Notes under the pieces: generated by a model
Database searches by the model: none
What the model was told of the DNA's origin: nothing
What the model saw: only the letters and a program-made list of their open reading frames with translations
Translations under genes and position numbers: made by a program
Part shown: positions 40,771-51,700 of the stretch, one piece after another
How positions within the stretch are numbered: position 1 is the stretch's first letter
Layout: each line of letters begins with the position of its first letter
Origin: Mucilaginibacter endophyticus
Lineage (GTDB): Bacteria > Bacteroidota > Bacteroidia > Sphingobacteriales > Sphingobacteriaceae
Direction of reading: 5' to 3'
DNA length: 64,000 bases
NCBI RefSeq assembly: GCF_003351025.1
Contig: NZ_QPCG01000001.1
Location: 813,949-877,948 of the forward strand

Positions 40771-41760
40771 TTATTGCTTACCTTTTAAACTATCAGCTTT
40801 TGCTTTATCACGTTTTTTGAAAAAGCCGCGTAACAGAAAGTTATGCTGAGCTGCCTCAAGATCATCGTTTAATTTGATAGATGCCGCCTGCAGGTTGTTA
40901 ATGGCTGATTGTGTTTGTACTGCCGCTTTCGGATCGTTTAGCAATACGCCAAGGGCATTATCAGTGCTGTTAAGCTTGTTGCTTGCCTTGGTAAGGTTAT
41001 TGGTAAGCGTTGATGCATTTGCCGCAGTTTGCTGTAGCTGTGTTACCGCTTGTTTGATCTGGCCGAAAGTAGCCGTGTCTGTTAGCATTTTATCGGCAAG
41101 GCCACCTTTGGTATTCATTTTACGGCTAAACTGATCAAGTTGTACCGCCATTAAAGCAGCGCTTTGGGTAGTGGCCTGCAGGTTGCGCATAGCGCCACGT
41201 AGCTGTATAGCCATAGTACTGTCGGCCAATAAAGCACCTACGGTACCTTTGCCTTGCAGTATGTTGTGGCTTAATGATTTAAAATCATTGGTGATGGCTA
41301 AAAGGTTTTGGTTGTTATCCTGCAGGGTTTTAAGCATATCATCGGTCGAGAGCATTTTTTCAGATTGCAGTACATCGCCATCTTCAATTACCGGGGCTTG
41401 TGCAGTGCCGCCTTCTATTACGATGAGTTTATTACCTATTAAACCATCTGAACCAATTTTGGCCATCGCATTTCGGCGGATGTATTGTTGGGTTGCCTCG
41501 TCAACATTCATATTAACCTCAACCTTTGATGGGCCAATGAATTTGATAGCGCTGATGGTGCCCACCTTAACGCCCGAAAACCAGATGGCGTTACCTTTTT
41601 TTAAACCGGCAACATCGGTAAATATGGCGCTTAACTTTATATTTTTAACAAAGGCCTTTTGCTGACCACCCAGGGTAAATACGCCCAATATGAACAATAT
41701 AAGGCCGAGTGCCAGGAATATGCCTACTATAATTGATTTTCTGTTTTCTGCTGGATCCAT
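40771..41760 (-). CDS. mlaD: MlaD-like MCE-domain protein of a lipid ABC transporter
   Basis: 329 residues. One N-terminal membrane helix (about 10-30), an MCE domain (about 36-117: LSAIFTDVAGLKKGNAIWFS and VKVGTISAIKFIGPSKVEVN), then a long helical region with Asn/Thr/Gln-rich repeats (150-300) that probably forms a periplasmic tunnel or needle. MlaD hexamers bind phospholipid in the periplasm for transport between the two membranes. It is third in the order mlaE-mlaF-mlaD with gaps of 11 and 30 bp. No mlaA, mlaB or mlaC gene is next to it, as is common outside Proteobacteria. Confidence 0.9.
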   Translation of the reverse strand: MDPAENRKSIIVGIFLALGLILFILGVFTLGGQQKAFVKNIKLSAIFTDVAGLKKGNAIWFSGVKVGTISAIKFIGPSKVEVNMNVDEATQQYIRRNAMAKIGSDGLIGNKLIVIEGGTAQAPVIEDGDVLQSEKMLSTDDMLKTLQDNNQNLLAITNDFKSLSHNILQGKGTVGALLADSTMAIQLRGAMRNLQATTQSAALMAVQLDQFSRKMNTKGGLADKMLTDTATFGQIKQAVTQLQQTAANASTLTNNLTKASNKLNSTDNALGVLLNDPKAAVQTQSAINNLQAASIKLNDDLEAAQHNFLLRGFFKKRDKAKADSLKGKQ

Positions 41761-41790
41761 ATTAATGGTATATATCTTATCTAAATGTTG

Positions 41791-42564
41791 TTATTCAATA
41801 AAGTTGTAGTCGTAAAAAGGTTTCACCCGGCTATCGGAGGTATTAAATACCTCTTCAAAAGTGCCGGTACGCTGAAACTGTCCGTCTAAAAGCATAGCAA
41901 TCCTGTCGCCGGTTTGTTTGGCGCAGGTAAGGTCATGTGTTATGATAATGGACGATGTATTATAACGCTGTTGTACCTCGTTGATGAGGTCATTAATTTC
42001 GATACAGGTAATAGGATCAAGGCCGGCAGTCGGTTCATCATACAGCATGATCTCGGGATTCAATATCAGTGTACGGGCAATACCAATACGTTTACGCTGA
42101 CCACCGGATAGCTCAGACGGCATCTGGTTAATAGTTTGCGAAAGCCCTACAGCGTCAAGTACAGTTTCAACCGAAGTGTTAATCTCTCCGCGGGTAAGGT
42201 TACGTTTGTTACGTACCAGCGGAAACTCCAGGTTTTTACGTACGGTCATACTATCGTATAAGGCACTGTTTTGGAATGAAAAGCCTATCCTGATGCGGAG
42301 TTTCTGTAGATCATCCTCGGTAACGTGGGCGATATCCTGTCCAAACACCTTTACCATACCTTCGTCGGGCTTAAGCAGACCTGATATGATCTTGATCAAC
42401 ACCGATTTTCCGGTACCCGAACGACCAAGCACAACCAGGTTCTCGCCCTGGTAAAGGTCAAGATCGATACCGCGAAGTACGGCATAATCCTGGAACGCTT
42501 TTTTTAAGCCCCTGATGCTGATAACCGGGTTGTTATGATCTGCCTGTACTGCTGCTTTCTTCAT
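41791..42564 (-). CDS. mlaF: MlaF-like ABC transporter ATP-binding protein
   Basis: 257 residues. Walker A is VLGRSGTGKSVLIKI (about 52-66), the Q-loop region FSFQNSALYDSMTVRKN, the signature LSGGQRKRIGIARTL, Walker B IMLYDEPTAGLDP and the switch His in IIITHD. This fits MlaF, which energises lipid transport with the MlaE permease. It is 11 bp after mlaE. The C-terminal end (DYNFIE) is short. Confidence 0.94.
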   Translation of the reverse strand: MKKAAVQADHNNPVISIRGLKKAFQDYAVLRGIDLDLYQGENLVVLGRSGTGKSVLIKIISGLLKPDEGMVKVFGQDIAHVTEDDLQKLRIRIGFSFQNSALYDSMTVRKNLEFPLVRNKRNLTRGEINTSVETVLDAVGLSQTINQMPSELSGGQRKRIGIARTLILNPEIMLYDEPTAGLDPITCIEINDLINEVQQRYNTSSIIITHDLTCAKQTGDRIAMLLDGQFQRTGTFEEVFNTSDSRVKPFYDYNFIE

Positions 42565-42575
42565 ATCTCAGTTAA

Positions 42576-43385
42576 TTAGCGGAACCAGCCGGTTATCTGT
42601 ACAATAATAACTTCTTCAATAAATACCAGGAACATAGCGGTAATTACCGCGCCATTTGCCGCTTTGCCCACACCCTCGGTGCCCTTGTTTGAGTTATAGC
42701 CCTGGTAGCATCCAACAATACCAATGGTAAAACCAAATACAATTGATTTGATTAGCGATGCCACAAAATCGGTAAAAGTGAGTGGTTCAAAAACTTCCTG
42801 GATAAAAGTTGTCCAGGTGGTACCCTCGTTTTGGGTAACGTTTAAATAACCGCCAAACAAGGCCACAAAGCCGGTATATGTTGATAAAATAGGAATGGTA
42901 AGCGTGGTAGCTAAAACGCGGGTACATACCAGGTATTTAAATGGTTTTGTACCCGATACCTCCATGGCGTCTATCTGCTCGGTTACCCGCATAGAACCCA
43001 GTTCGGCGCCAATGCTCGAACCTACTTTTCCTGAAGCAATAAGCGCTGTAACCAATGGCGCAAGCGCACGCATAATGGCAATAGATACCAGCGAAGGTAG
43101 CCATGACTCGGCACCAAATTGCGATAATGACGGTCTTGATTGCTTGGTAAATATCACACCAACAATAAAGCCTGTAACGGATATCAGTGTAAATGAACGT
43201 ACACCAACCTCGTAACACTGGCGTACAACTTCTTTAAGTTCAAAGGGTGGTACAAAGGCCTCTCTAAAAAAGCGAAGAATAAATTTGTTAATATTATAAA
43301 GCGTCAAAAAAAAGTCGCTCAGGCTTTGTTTAAGCTTCGCTAATCTTTTGTTTGTGTGCTTTGGTATGCTTTGCGTATTGTCCAT
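42576..43385 (-). CDS. mlaE: MlaE-like ABC transporter permease
   Basis: 269 residues, about five membrane helices. The family segment IMRALAPLVTALIASGKVGSSIGAELGSMRVTEQIDAMEVSGT is complete (about 110-152). MlaE permeases carry phospholipids between the inner membrane and MlaD. It is first in the minus-strand operon. The promoter lies in 43386-43857, shared divergently with the PUL regulator. Confidence 0.94.
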   Translation of the reverse strand: MDNTQSIPKHTNKRLAKLKQSLSDFFLTLYNINKFILRFFREAFVPPFELKEVVRQCYEVGVRSFTLISVTGFIVGVIFTKQSRPSLSQFGAESWLPSLVSIAIMRALAPLVTALIASGKVGSSIGAELGSMRVTEQIDAMEVSGTKPFKYLVCTRVLATTLTIPILSTYTGFVALFGGYLNVTQNEGTTWTTFIQEVFEPLTFTDFVASLIKSIVFGFTIGIVGCYQGYNSNKGTEGVGKAANGAVITAMFLVFIEEVIIVQITGWFR

Positions 43386-43857
43386 TCAATAGGTACTTGT
43401 ATTAATATACGGTTACTTCTACAAAACCCGGCCTGAGTTTGTTTGCCGTAATCGTTTTATTTGATTGAAATACTTTTTAAATCGTTTTAAAAACTTCTGC
43501 TTAATAAGTAAAATGAAATAAAAGTATTATAAATCAATGCTTTATTTTGATGTTATTAACAGTAATTTTAGACGTTTTTGTTAATTTAAAACTAAATATT
43601 GTAAAAAAAGTATTATATCTTACCTCTGTATAAAAAGTAAATTTGATAATAAACCAATTATAAATGCTGTAGCAAAACCCCGGCCAAAAAACGCACCGGT
43701 TTTAAGCGGGCAAATTATCAAATACAGTGTTAATGGCAGATTAAATTACAGCTAATTAAATCCTTTTGACCATTTGGGTTAAAAGTTTAAATTTATTTGT
43801 CTGCAAACCTAAAGGTTAAAATTTATATAGCGCAGTATAGCTCCTGAAATATCGTTA
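43386..43857. other. Divergent intergenic region between the mla operon and PUL regulator
   Basis: 472 bp, strongly AT-rich, no coding frame. It must carry the mlaE promoter (minus) and the hybrid sensor promoter (plus). I see no clear TAnnTTTG box or hairpin that I would call. Confidence 0.5.
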
Positions 43858-46800
43858 ATGAAGTGTAAAATTTTGATATGTTGCCTTTTTATGCTGTGTT
43901 TATCAGCATCATTGAGCGCGCAGTCAAATTCATTTCAGTTTTCAAGGCTTGATATTAACAGCGGATTATCGCATAACCAGGTTAACTGTGTTTACAAGGA
44001 TGATAAGGGCTTTATGTGGTTTGGCAACTTATCCGGGCTTAATAAGTACGATGGTTACAAGATCAAAACTTTTAAGCATGCCAGCAATGATACCACCACT
44101 TTAGACGACGATTACATTGTTAGTATAAATCCCGGTCCCGAAAATAAATTATGGATCGAAACCCGGACGGGCTTCAATATCTATGATCCTGCTACCGAAA
44201 AATTTACCCGTAACTATAAAGATTTCCTTTACAAAATAAAGCTGTATGACCCCTATATCGCAGCTATTAAGAATGACAGGTTTGGGAACTTCTGGTTTTT
44301 GCACCGCAACAAAAATCAGGGGGTGTACAAGTATGATCCTAAAACAAAACTGCTTACCAATTTGGTGCATAAGGATAATGATGACAAATCCATTTTCACC
44401 AACATGGTCACTGATCTTTCAGTCGATTCGAAAAAAGGTATCTGGCTGGTATCCAACACCGGTGTTTTGGAAAGGCTTGATCCGGTTACTTATAAGGTTA
44501 ATTATCGTAAAGCGCTGGGCGAGCTGCCGCCTGGCTTGAGCTCATCATACAAAATATATATCGACAGGCAGGATGATATCTGGGTGTTTGTGCCGAGCTA
44601 CTCATCAGGGGTGTTTTACCTCAATATGCAAAAAGGCGTATTTAAACATATTGGCAAAGGCCCGGCAGGTACCGGCTTAAATACTGATGTGGTATCTGAT
44701 CTGGCAGAAGATGATCAAAACAGGATGTGGATAGCCACAGACCACGGCGGTATCAACCTGCTTGATAAGCAAAATTTCAAATTAAGCTACCTGCTTAATC
44801 GTGAGGATGATAATAAAACTGTTGGGCAAAACAGCGTTACTTGTGTTTACCGCGATTATTCGGGTATTATGTGGTGCGGTACCTACAAAAGGGGGCTCAG
44901 CTATTATCATCCCAGTATTATCAAATTCGCGGGGTATACCCATCACCTGAGCGATCCAAACAGCCTGCCTTTTAGCGATGTAAATAACTTTGCCGAGGAT
45001 AAGCTGGGCAATATTTGGATAGGTACCAACGGCGGCGGACTTATTTATTGGGACCGTAAAGTAGGCAGCTTTAAACAATATCTGCATAATGCCGGCGATA
45101 ATAATAGTCTCACTAATAATGTGATAGTTTGCCTGTTCATTGATCATGAGCAAAAACTATGGATTGGCACCTATTACGGCGGGCTTGATTGCTACGATGG
45201 CAAAACGTTTAAACACTATAAGCACATCGACGGCGCTACAAACAGCATTTCTGAAAACCGGATCTGCTCCATTATGGAAGATAGCGGCCAAAACCTCTGG
45301 GTAGGTACTCTGTCTGCCGGTTTAAATAAGCTTGACCGGAACCGGCGGGTGGCAGCCAGCTATAAATTTGATGGCGATATCACCAAAAATACCATTCATT
45401 CAAACTATGTAAGTGCCCTACTTGAGGACAGGCGAAAAAATATATGGGTGGTAACGGCCTATGGTGTAGATATGCTAAATCAAAAAACGAATAGGTTTAC
45501 CCATTACCTGCATGATGATAAAGATCCCAATAGCCTCGTAAATAATAATACCAATAATATTTTAGAGGATAGCCGGGGGCTGATATGGATCAGTACCCGT
45601 GAGGGGCTCAATATTTTTGATCCAGGCTCCAAAAAGTTTACGGCGCTTACCAAACAGGACGGCCTGCCTGATAATACTACGATAGATATCAGGGAGGATG
45701 AAAGTCATAATATCTGGGTTAGTACGCCTAATGGATTGTCAAATATTGTGGTTGACAGGAGTAAACCTCAACTGCTATTCCATTTTATAAACTATAACGA
45801 AGCCGACGGGCTACAGGGGCGCGAGTTTGCCGAAAATTCATCGGTGAAAACCCGCGAAGGGGAGCTGATTTTTGGAGGTGGTAACGGCTTTAATATTTTT
45901 AAACCTTCGGCCCTGCATTTTAATAAAAGTAGTTCGGCGTTGTTGTTTACCGATTTTCAACTGTTTGATAAAAGCCTGTCGGTAGGCGAAAAGGTGAACG
46001 GACGGGTAATATTACCCGAATCTATTTCCCAGCTTAAGGAAATAGTGCTTAATTATGATCAGAATGTGTTTTCGATTGAGTTTGCGGCGCTTACGTTCTT
46101 CAATCCTGATAAGGTAAAGCTACAATATGCTATGGAGGGTTTCTATGATGGCTGGATCTCGGTTGATAATAAACTACGTAAGGCTACCTATAACCTTGAG
46201 CCAGGCGATTATACCTTTAAAGTACGGGCAACTAACAATGAGTTCTGGAACGGGAAGGAAATAGCATTGCATATCAGGATCCTGCCGCCGTTCTGGAAAA
46301 CTACCTGGGCTTATGTGCTTTATGCTCTGATTGGTATTGGCGCGTTATTTTATTTCAGACAAAGGGGCATTAAAAAGCTACGGGTGCAGTTTTCTATCGA
46401 AAAGGAACGTGAAGAGGCCCAGCGTATGCATGAGCTCGACCTGATGAAGATCAAATTTTTTACCAATGTAAGCCATGAATTCCGGACTCCACTATCGCTG
46501 ATCATGGCCCCGGTTGATAAGATCCTGAAACAGGTTAGCGATCCTGAAACCCGCAGGCAGCTTACTATGATCACCCGGAATGCCAAACGTTTGTTGAATT
46601 TGGTTAATCAACTGATGGATTTCAGGAAAATGGAATATCAGGAACTCAAACTCTATAAACGGTCAGGAAATATCATCAGCTTTATTAAGGAACTGTCATG
46701 GTCGTTTACCGATATTGCCGATCAAAAGCATATCAGGTTTGTTTTTGATACCGATATTGATGAATTTGTTACCAGTTTTGATCATGATAAAATTGAGCGG

Positions 46801-48009
46801 ATCCTGTTCAATCTGCTTTCAAACGCTTACAAGTTTACGCATGAGGGCGGACAAGTAAGTGTGCTGCTTAGTCTGAAGCAGGGCGATGAAGAGGATGGAT
46901 ATCTGCTGGAGATCAGGGTGGTAGATACAGGTATAGGGATCCCGGCGGCAAAGCGAGAGCGAATCTTTGATCCCTTCTTTCAGCATGATATCCCGGGTTC
47001 TATGTTAAACCAGGGCAGCGGGATAGGGCTTGCCATTACAAAGGAGTTTGTAAAACTACACCAGGGAGAAATTTTTGTAGAGAGTGAGCATAACCAGGGG
47101 AGTTGCTTTACGGTGATACTGCCATTGCAAAAGCTTGATGAAGCATTGTTTACCGATACAGAACATCACCTGCAGCATGACACGGAGTTTATAGTGGATA
47201 GTGATTTGACAAAGCCTGCTCAGCCCAAAGAAACCCGTGATATCAAGAAGCCGACAGTACTGTTGGTAGAGGATAATGAGGACTTCAGGTTTTATATCAA
47301 GGATAACCTGAAAGATGCCTTTAATATTATCGAGGCCGAAAATGGCAAAAAAGGCTGGCAAAAGGCATTGGCCCAGCATCCTAACCTGGTAGTAAGCGAT
47401 ATCAGCATGCCCGAGATGAATGGCATCGACCTATGCCGTAAAATTAAGGGTGATTCGCGTACGTCACATATACCGGTGATATTACTTACCGCCCAAACAG
47501 GAGAAGAACAACAGATTAAAGGACTGGAAACCGGTGCTACCGATTACATGACTAAGCCTTTCAACTTCGAAATCCTTCACTCTAAAATCAAAAATATCCT
47601 CAGTCAGCAGGAAAAAATGCGTAAAACCTATCAAAAACAGGTTGACGTTACGCCAACAGAACTCCAGGTTGATTCGCCGGAGGAGCTGTTTATTAAAAAA
47701 GTGTTGATGTTGATAGATGCCAATATCTCTAACCCTAATTTCTCGGTAGAGGAGTTGAGCAGCGAGATGTTTGTAAGCCGGTATACCCTGTATAAAAAAA
47801 TCCTTCAAATGACCGGTAAAACACCAAATGAACTTGTGCGGTCTATGCGTCTTAAACGTGCTGCGCAGCTGCTTGAAACCGGTCACCTTACCATATCTCA
47901 AATCTGTCATAAAGTAGGCTTTAAAAGCCAGAAATATTTTGTGCGCACCTTTAAAGCTGAGTTTAACAGCATCCCCTCAAAGTATCTGGAGGCCATGAAC
48001 CAGGAGTGA
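43858..48009 (+). CDS. Hybrid two-component system regulator (propeller sensor, kinase, receiver, AraC output)
   Basis: 1383 residues. Signal peptide (about 1-21), two seven-bladed Reg_prop propellers (about 25-700; repeats like NIWIGTNGGGLIYWD, KLWIGTYYGGLDCYDG), a Y_Y_Y domain (about 731-794) and one membrane helix (about 816-834). The cytoplasmic part has a histidine kinase with His873 in NVSHEFRTPLSL, ATPase motifs NLLSNAYKF, DTGIGIP and GSGIGLAI, a receiver with Asp1181 in VVSDISMPEMNG, and an AraC-type DNA-binding domain (about 1278-1378). All parts look intact. Such regulators bind an oligosaccharide in the periplasm and activate adjacent susCD genes. It is followed on the same strand, after 704 bp, by susC. 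Confidence 0.96.
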   Translation: MKCKILICCLFMLCLSASLSAQSNSFQFSRLDINSGLSHNQVNCVYKDDKGFMWFGNLSGLNKYDGYKIKTFKHASNDTTTLDDDYIVSINPGPENKLWIETRTGFNIYDPATEKFTRNYKDFLYKIKLYDPYIAAIKNDRFGNFWFLHRNKNQGVYKYDPKTKLLTNLVHKDNDDKSIFTNMVTDLSVDSKKGIWLVSNTGVLERLDPVTYKVNYRKALGELPPGLSSSYKIYIDRQDDIWVFVPSYSSGVFYLNMQKGVFKHIGKGPAGTGLNTDVVSDLAEDDQNRMWIATDHGGINLLDKQNFKLSYLLNREDDNKTVGQNSVTCVYRDYSGIMWCGTYKRGLSYYHPSIIKFAGYTHHLSDPNSLPFSDVNNFAEDKLGNIWIGTNGGGLIYWDRKVGSFKQYLHNAGDNNSLTNNVIVCLFIDHEQKLWIGTYYGGLDCYDGKTFKHYKHIDGATNSISENRICSIMEDSGQNLWVGTLSAGLNKLDRNRRVAASYKFDGDITKNTIHSNYVSALLEDRRKNIWVVTAYGVDMLNQKTNRFTHYLHDDKDPNSLVNNNTNNILEDSRGLIWISTREGLNIFDPGSKKFTALTKQDGLPDNTTIDIREDESHNIWVSTPNGLSNIVVDRSKPQLLFHFINYNEADGLQGREFAENSSVKTREGELIFGGGNGFNIFKPSALHFNKSSSALLFTDFQLFDKSLSVGEKVNGRVILPESISQLKEIVLNYDQNVFSIEFAALTFFNPDKVKLQYAMEGFYDGWISVDNKLRKATYNLEPGDYTFKVRATNNEFWNGKEIALHIRILPPFWKTTWAYVLYALIGIGALFYFRQRGIKKLRVQFSIEKEREEAQRMHELDLMKIKFFTNVSHEFRTPLSLIMAPVDKILKQVSDPETRRQLTMITRNAKRLLNLVNQLMDFRKMEYQELKLYKRSGNIISFIKELSWSFTDIADQKHIRFVFDTDIDEFVTSFDHDKIERILFNLLSNAYKFTHEGGQVSVLLSLKQGDEEDGYLLEIRVVDTGIGIPAAKRERIFDPFFQHDIPGSMLNQGSGIGLAITKEFVKLHQGEIFVESEHNQGSCFTVILPLQKLDEALFTDTEHHLQHDTEFIVDSDLTKPAQPKETRDIKKPTVLLVEDNEDFRFYIKDNLKDAFNIIEAENGKKGWQKALAQHPNLVVSDISMPEMNGIDLCRKIKGDSRTSHIPVILLTAQTGEEQQIKGLETGATDYMTKPFNFEILHSKIKNILSQQEKMRKTYQKQVDVTPTELQVDSPEELFIKKVLMLIDANISNPNFSVEELSSEMFVSRYTLYKKILQMTGKTPNELVRSMRLKRAAQLLETGHLTISQICHKVGFKSQKYFVRTFKAEFNSIPSKYLEAMNQE

Positions 48010-48713
48010 CCGTTGATTTTTCTGATTACGTTCATTACGCTGATTTTTTCACTGCCGTGGGTTTAAATACTGCCGCGGGTTTAGCGAAAGCGTAACCCGT
48101 GGTGTTGCATGACTAAAGCTTTCAGCTTTAGTATTTATTTTATAGCAAGTAAAGCCAGTACTGTTATGGCTACCGCAAGCGTCCTCGCTTGTGGTAGGTG
48201 TTTGCAATCCGCATACTTGTGATCTTTACTTTTTTCATTTTCAAAATCACCTCCTTTTATCGACGGATAAATCGCCCTTGGTGATACTATTATCGCATCA
48301 AAATGTCTTTATAGGTAATGCAAATGGGTACACATTTGTAACTATTAGCACCTTTTTATATCAATATTTTACATTAAGTAATTGATGATGAGATTTTTAA
48401 TATAAGTTGACATTTGTGCCCCCATTTATCCACAACCGGGCTGTTGGTTGCGTATAATTTTACCATCGTTATGATAAATATTAACCATAAACATTTGCTG
48501 AGGCAAGGGTTGATATAAACCTAAAAGATAACAAACCAATTTACAGGACAGGATAAACCCTCGGGGGGTGATTGATGGAACAGATGCTTTCAGAGGCGCA
48601 GATGAATTATTTTCTGTGCGCGGGGCATCGGCAAGGAGATAAGCGGTATTTCCAGTCTGTATATATAAACGCTGAAAATCTAAATAAAATCAAATACTAA
48701 CTAACAATCAATT
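48010..48713. other. 704-bp leader region of the susC operon
   Basis: The first 200 bp contain a terminator-like hairpin (48112-48132, ACTAAAGC/GCTTTAGT) and a palindrome (48171-48194, ACCGCAAGCG/CGCTTGTGGT). The remaining ~500 bp, up to the susC ATG at 48714, hold no credible gene and probably carry the promoter and the binding site for the hybrid regulator. Confidence 0.6.
48112..48140 (+). terminator. Intrinsic terminator after the hybrid regulator
   Basis: Stem ACTAAAGC (48112-48119) with GCTTTAGT (48125-48132), 5-nt loop, followed by ATTTATTTT. It is about 100 bp after the regulator's stop codon. Confidence 0.7.
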
Positions 48714-51700
48714 ATGGGAAAAATTCTACGAATAGCCTTGCTGTTCTCCTTTATGTTTGTGTGCATCCGGGGGATGGCACAAAACCAGGGAACGGTGGTG
48801 CAGGGAACGGTTTCAGACGAAAAGGGCGTTACCCTGCCAGGCGTTACAGTTGCTGTTAAAGATAGTAAGACAACTGTTATTACCGATGTTGACGGTAAAT
48901 TTCGCCTAACCTTACCGGCCAATGCCAAAATGCTTGTTTTTACCTTCATTGGTGCCGAAAAGCAGGAAGTGGTCATAGGCAGTAAAACAATATTTACTAT
49001 CACCCTTAAATCAACCACTACAGCGCTTACTGATGTTAACGTAGTAGCCATTGGTTACGGCTCGCAAAGGCGGCAGGACGTTAATGGTGCCATATCATCA
49101 GTAAAAGCTGCAGATATTGCCAATATTCCGCAGCCGAGTATTGATCAGTTATTGCAAGGTAAAGCCGCGGGTTTAACCATTACCCAAAACTCGGGTGCTC
49201 CGGGTAGTTCAACCTCGGTTAGGGTGCGCGGCGTAACGTCTTTAAGTTTATCAAACGAGCCGCTTTATGTAATTGATGGTGTGCCAATTTCGGGCGATGC
49301 TACTAATAAATCAACCAGCGGCCGTTCGCCTCAGTTAACTACCAATAATGATGGGAATGCGGTAAGTCCGCTTGCGCTCATCAATCCAAGCGATATCGAA
49401 TCTATCGATGTGTTGAAAGATGCATCGGCGACAGCGATTTACGGTAGCCGGGCATCCAACGGTGTAATCATCATTACTACCAAACGCGGTAAAAATGGTA
49501 GCGCCCGTGTTAATTACGATGGTTATGTAGGTTACCAGGAGCAGGGCAAATTTTTAAAAATGATGAACCTGCAGCAGTACGCAACGCTGCAAAACGCCAT
49601 GGCCGATGTAATTGGTACGCAAAAACGTGGTGAATTTGCCGATCCGAGTTTGCTGGGTAACGGTACCAATTGGCAGCACGAAATTTTCAGGAACGCGCCT
49701 ATGCAAAGCCACCAGGTTTCTATTTCAGGTGGTAAAGAAGGTACAGATTATTACATCTCGGGTGGTTATTTGAGGCAATTGGGTACCATTTTGGGTAACG
49801 ACTTTACGCGTTACACTATCCGCACCAACATTAACTCGCAGGTAAAGGACTGGCTGAAGGTTGGTACAACTATTTCTGGCAGCCGCACCAATCAAAATGT
49901 TTCAATCGGCGATAACAATGGGGTTATCTATGGGGCTTTGTTAAGCGCCCCGGATCAGTCCGTACGTAACGCTGACGGATCTTTTTCTGGTCCTCTGCCA
50001 CAGGCTAATCAACAAGGCGGACAAATCAATCCCGTAGCCCAGGCCTTGGATATTTACAATAACCTGGTACGCAGTAATTTTAATGGCGGTGTTTATGCCG
50101 AAATGAAATTTACCCGCGACCTGTCATTAAGAAGCCAGGTAAACGGCGATTTCAACTGGTCAAACGCCAAGATCTTCCAGCCATCGTATACCTACGGGCC
50201 GCTGTTTGTTAACCCAACCGCAAAACTTAACGAGTATATTGCCAATACCGTTTACTGGGGTTGGCAGGAGTATTTAAACTACAACCACACTTTTGGTAAA
50301 AAGCATAATGTTGTTGGCTTACTGGGTTATGAGGTTAATGAATCAACCTGGGGCGGTGTTGATGCCGGTGTTCAGAACTTTTTAGGCAACGATCTTAAAA
50401 CGCTGAACCTTGGTGATGCCAAAACCGCTACTAACGGCGAATATAAAGATGGTCAGGCACTCGAATCGCAGTTTGCGCGGGCTATTTATACATACAATAA
50501 CAGGTATAGTATTACTGCTACCATCCGTCGTGATAAATCATCTAAGTTTGCCGAGGGACACCAGGTGGGTTATTTCCCGTCGTTCGCGGTATCATGGCGA
50601 TTGTCTGAAGAGCCTTTCTTTTCGGGGATAAAAACTTTTGCCGATAACGTGAAGCTAAGGGTAGGCTATGGTCAGGTTGGTAACCAGGCGGTGCCAAATT
50701 ACCTGTATGGTTCGGCCTTAAACTCGTTAACTACCGGTTTAGGTACAGGTTTTACTATTGATAAGGTTGCAAATCCCAACCTAACCTGGGAAACCGCAAT
50801 TCAAACCGATATTGGTATCGATTTCTCTCTATTCGGCAGGATTGATGCCAGCGTTGATTACTTCGACAAAACATCAAAAAACTTCCTGTTCCAGGCTTCG
50901 CTACCGGCGTTTTTGTTGGGCCAGAGTGCCGAATACTCAGGCACAGGCGTAATTGCGCCGCCGTATGTTAATGGCGGTAAACTGTATAACCGCGGTGTTG
51001 AATTCACCATCAATTCAAGGAATATCGCTACAACCAATTTCAGGTGGAACACAACGCTGATCTTCTCGAAATATAAAAACAAGGTGGTGTCGCTTGCTAA
51101 TAGCGTGCCGTTCATTAACAGGAGTGTTGGTGTAAGCTTCCTTTCATTGCCGGTTACCCGTACAGTAGCAGGCGGTCCGGTGGGCGAGTTTTATGGTTAT
51201 GAAGTTCAGGGCATTTTCAAAACAGCCGATCAGTTACGTAACGCGCCAATTCAGTTTGGTCGCCCGGTGGCTAATAATTCGGCAGGTACCTGGCTTGGAG
51301 ATGTTCAATATAAAGACCTGAACCACGATGGTAAAATTGACGAGGCCGATCAAACCAGTTTAGGCAGCGGTAACCCTAAGTTTACTTATGGTATCACCAA
51401 CTCGTTCAGTTATAAATCGTTCGATTTGTCTTTCTTCCTTAACGGATCATACGGTGCTAAGATCTTTAATGTGCTTAACTACTCTATCAGCGGGTTATCA
51501 GGCTTGTACCAAAATCAACTGGCTTCAGTAGCTAATTTCTGGACACCTCAAAACGCTAACTCAAATATCCCGGCACCACGCGGTGGTGATAATCCTAACC
51601 TGAAAAATTCTGATAGGTTTATCGAAAGCGGATCATTCCTGCGGGTGCAGAATGTAAGTCTTGGCTATAATCTGCCACTATCATGGATCAGGCATATCAA

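Noticed and set aside
48191-48385. 64-codon plus-strand frame in the susC leader
   Set aside because: Composition is AT-driven (Phe, Leu, Thr), it has no recognisable feature, and the region is expected to hold regulatory DNA.
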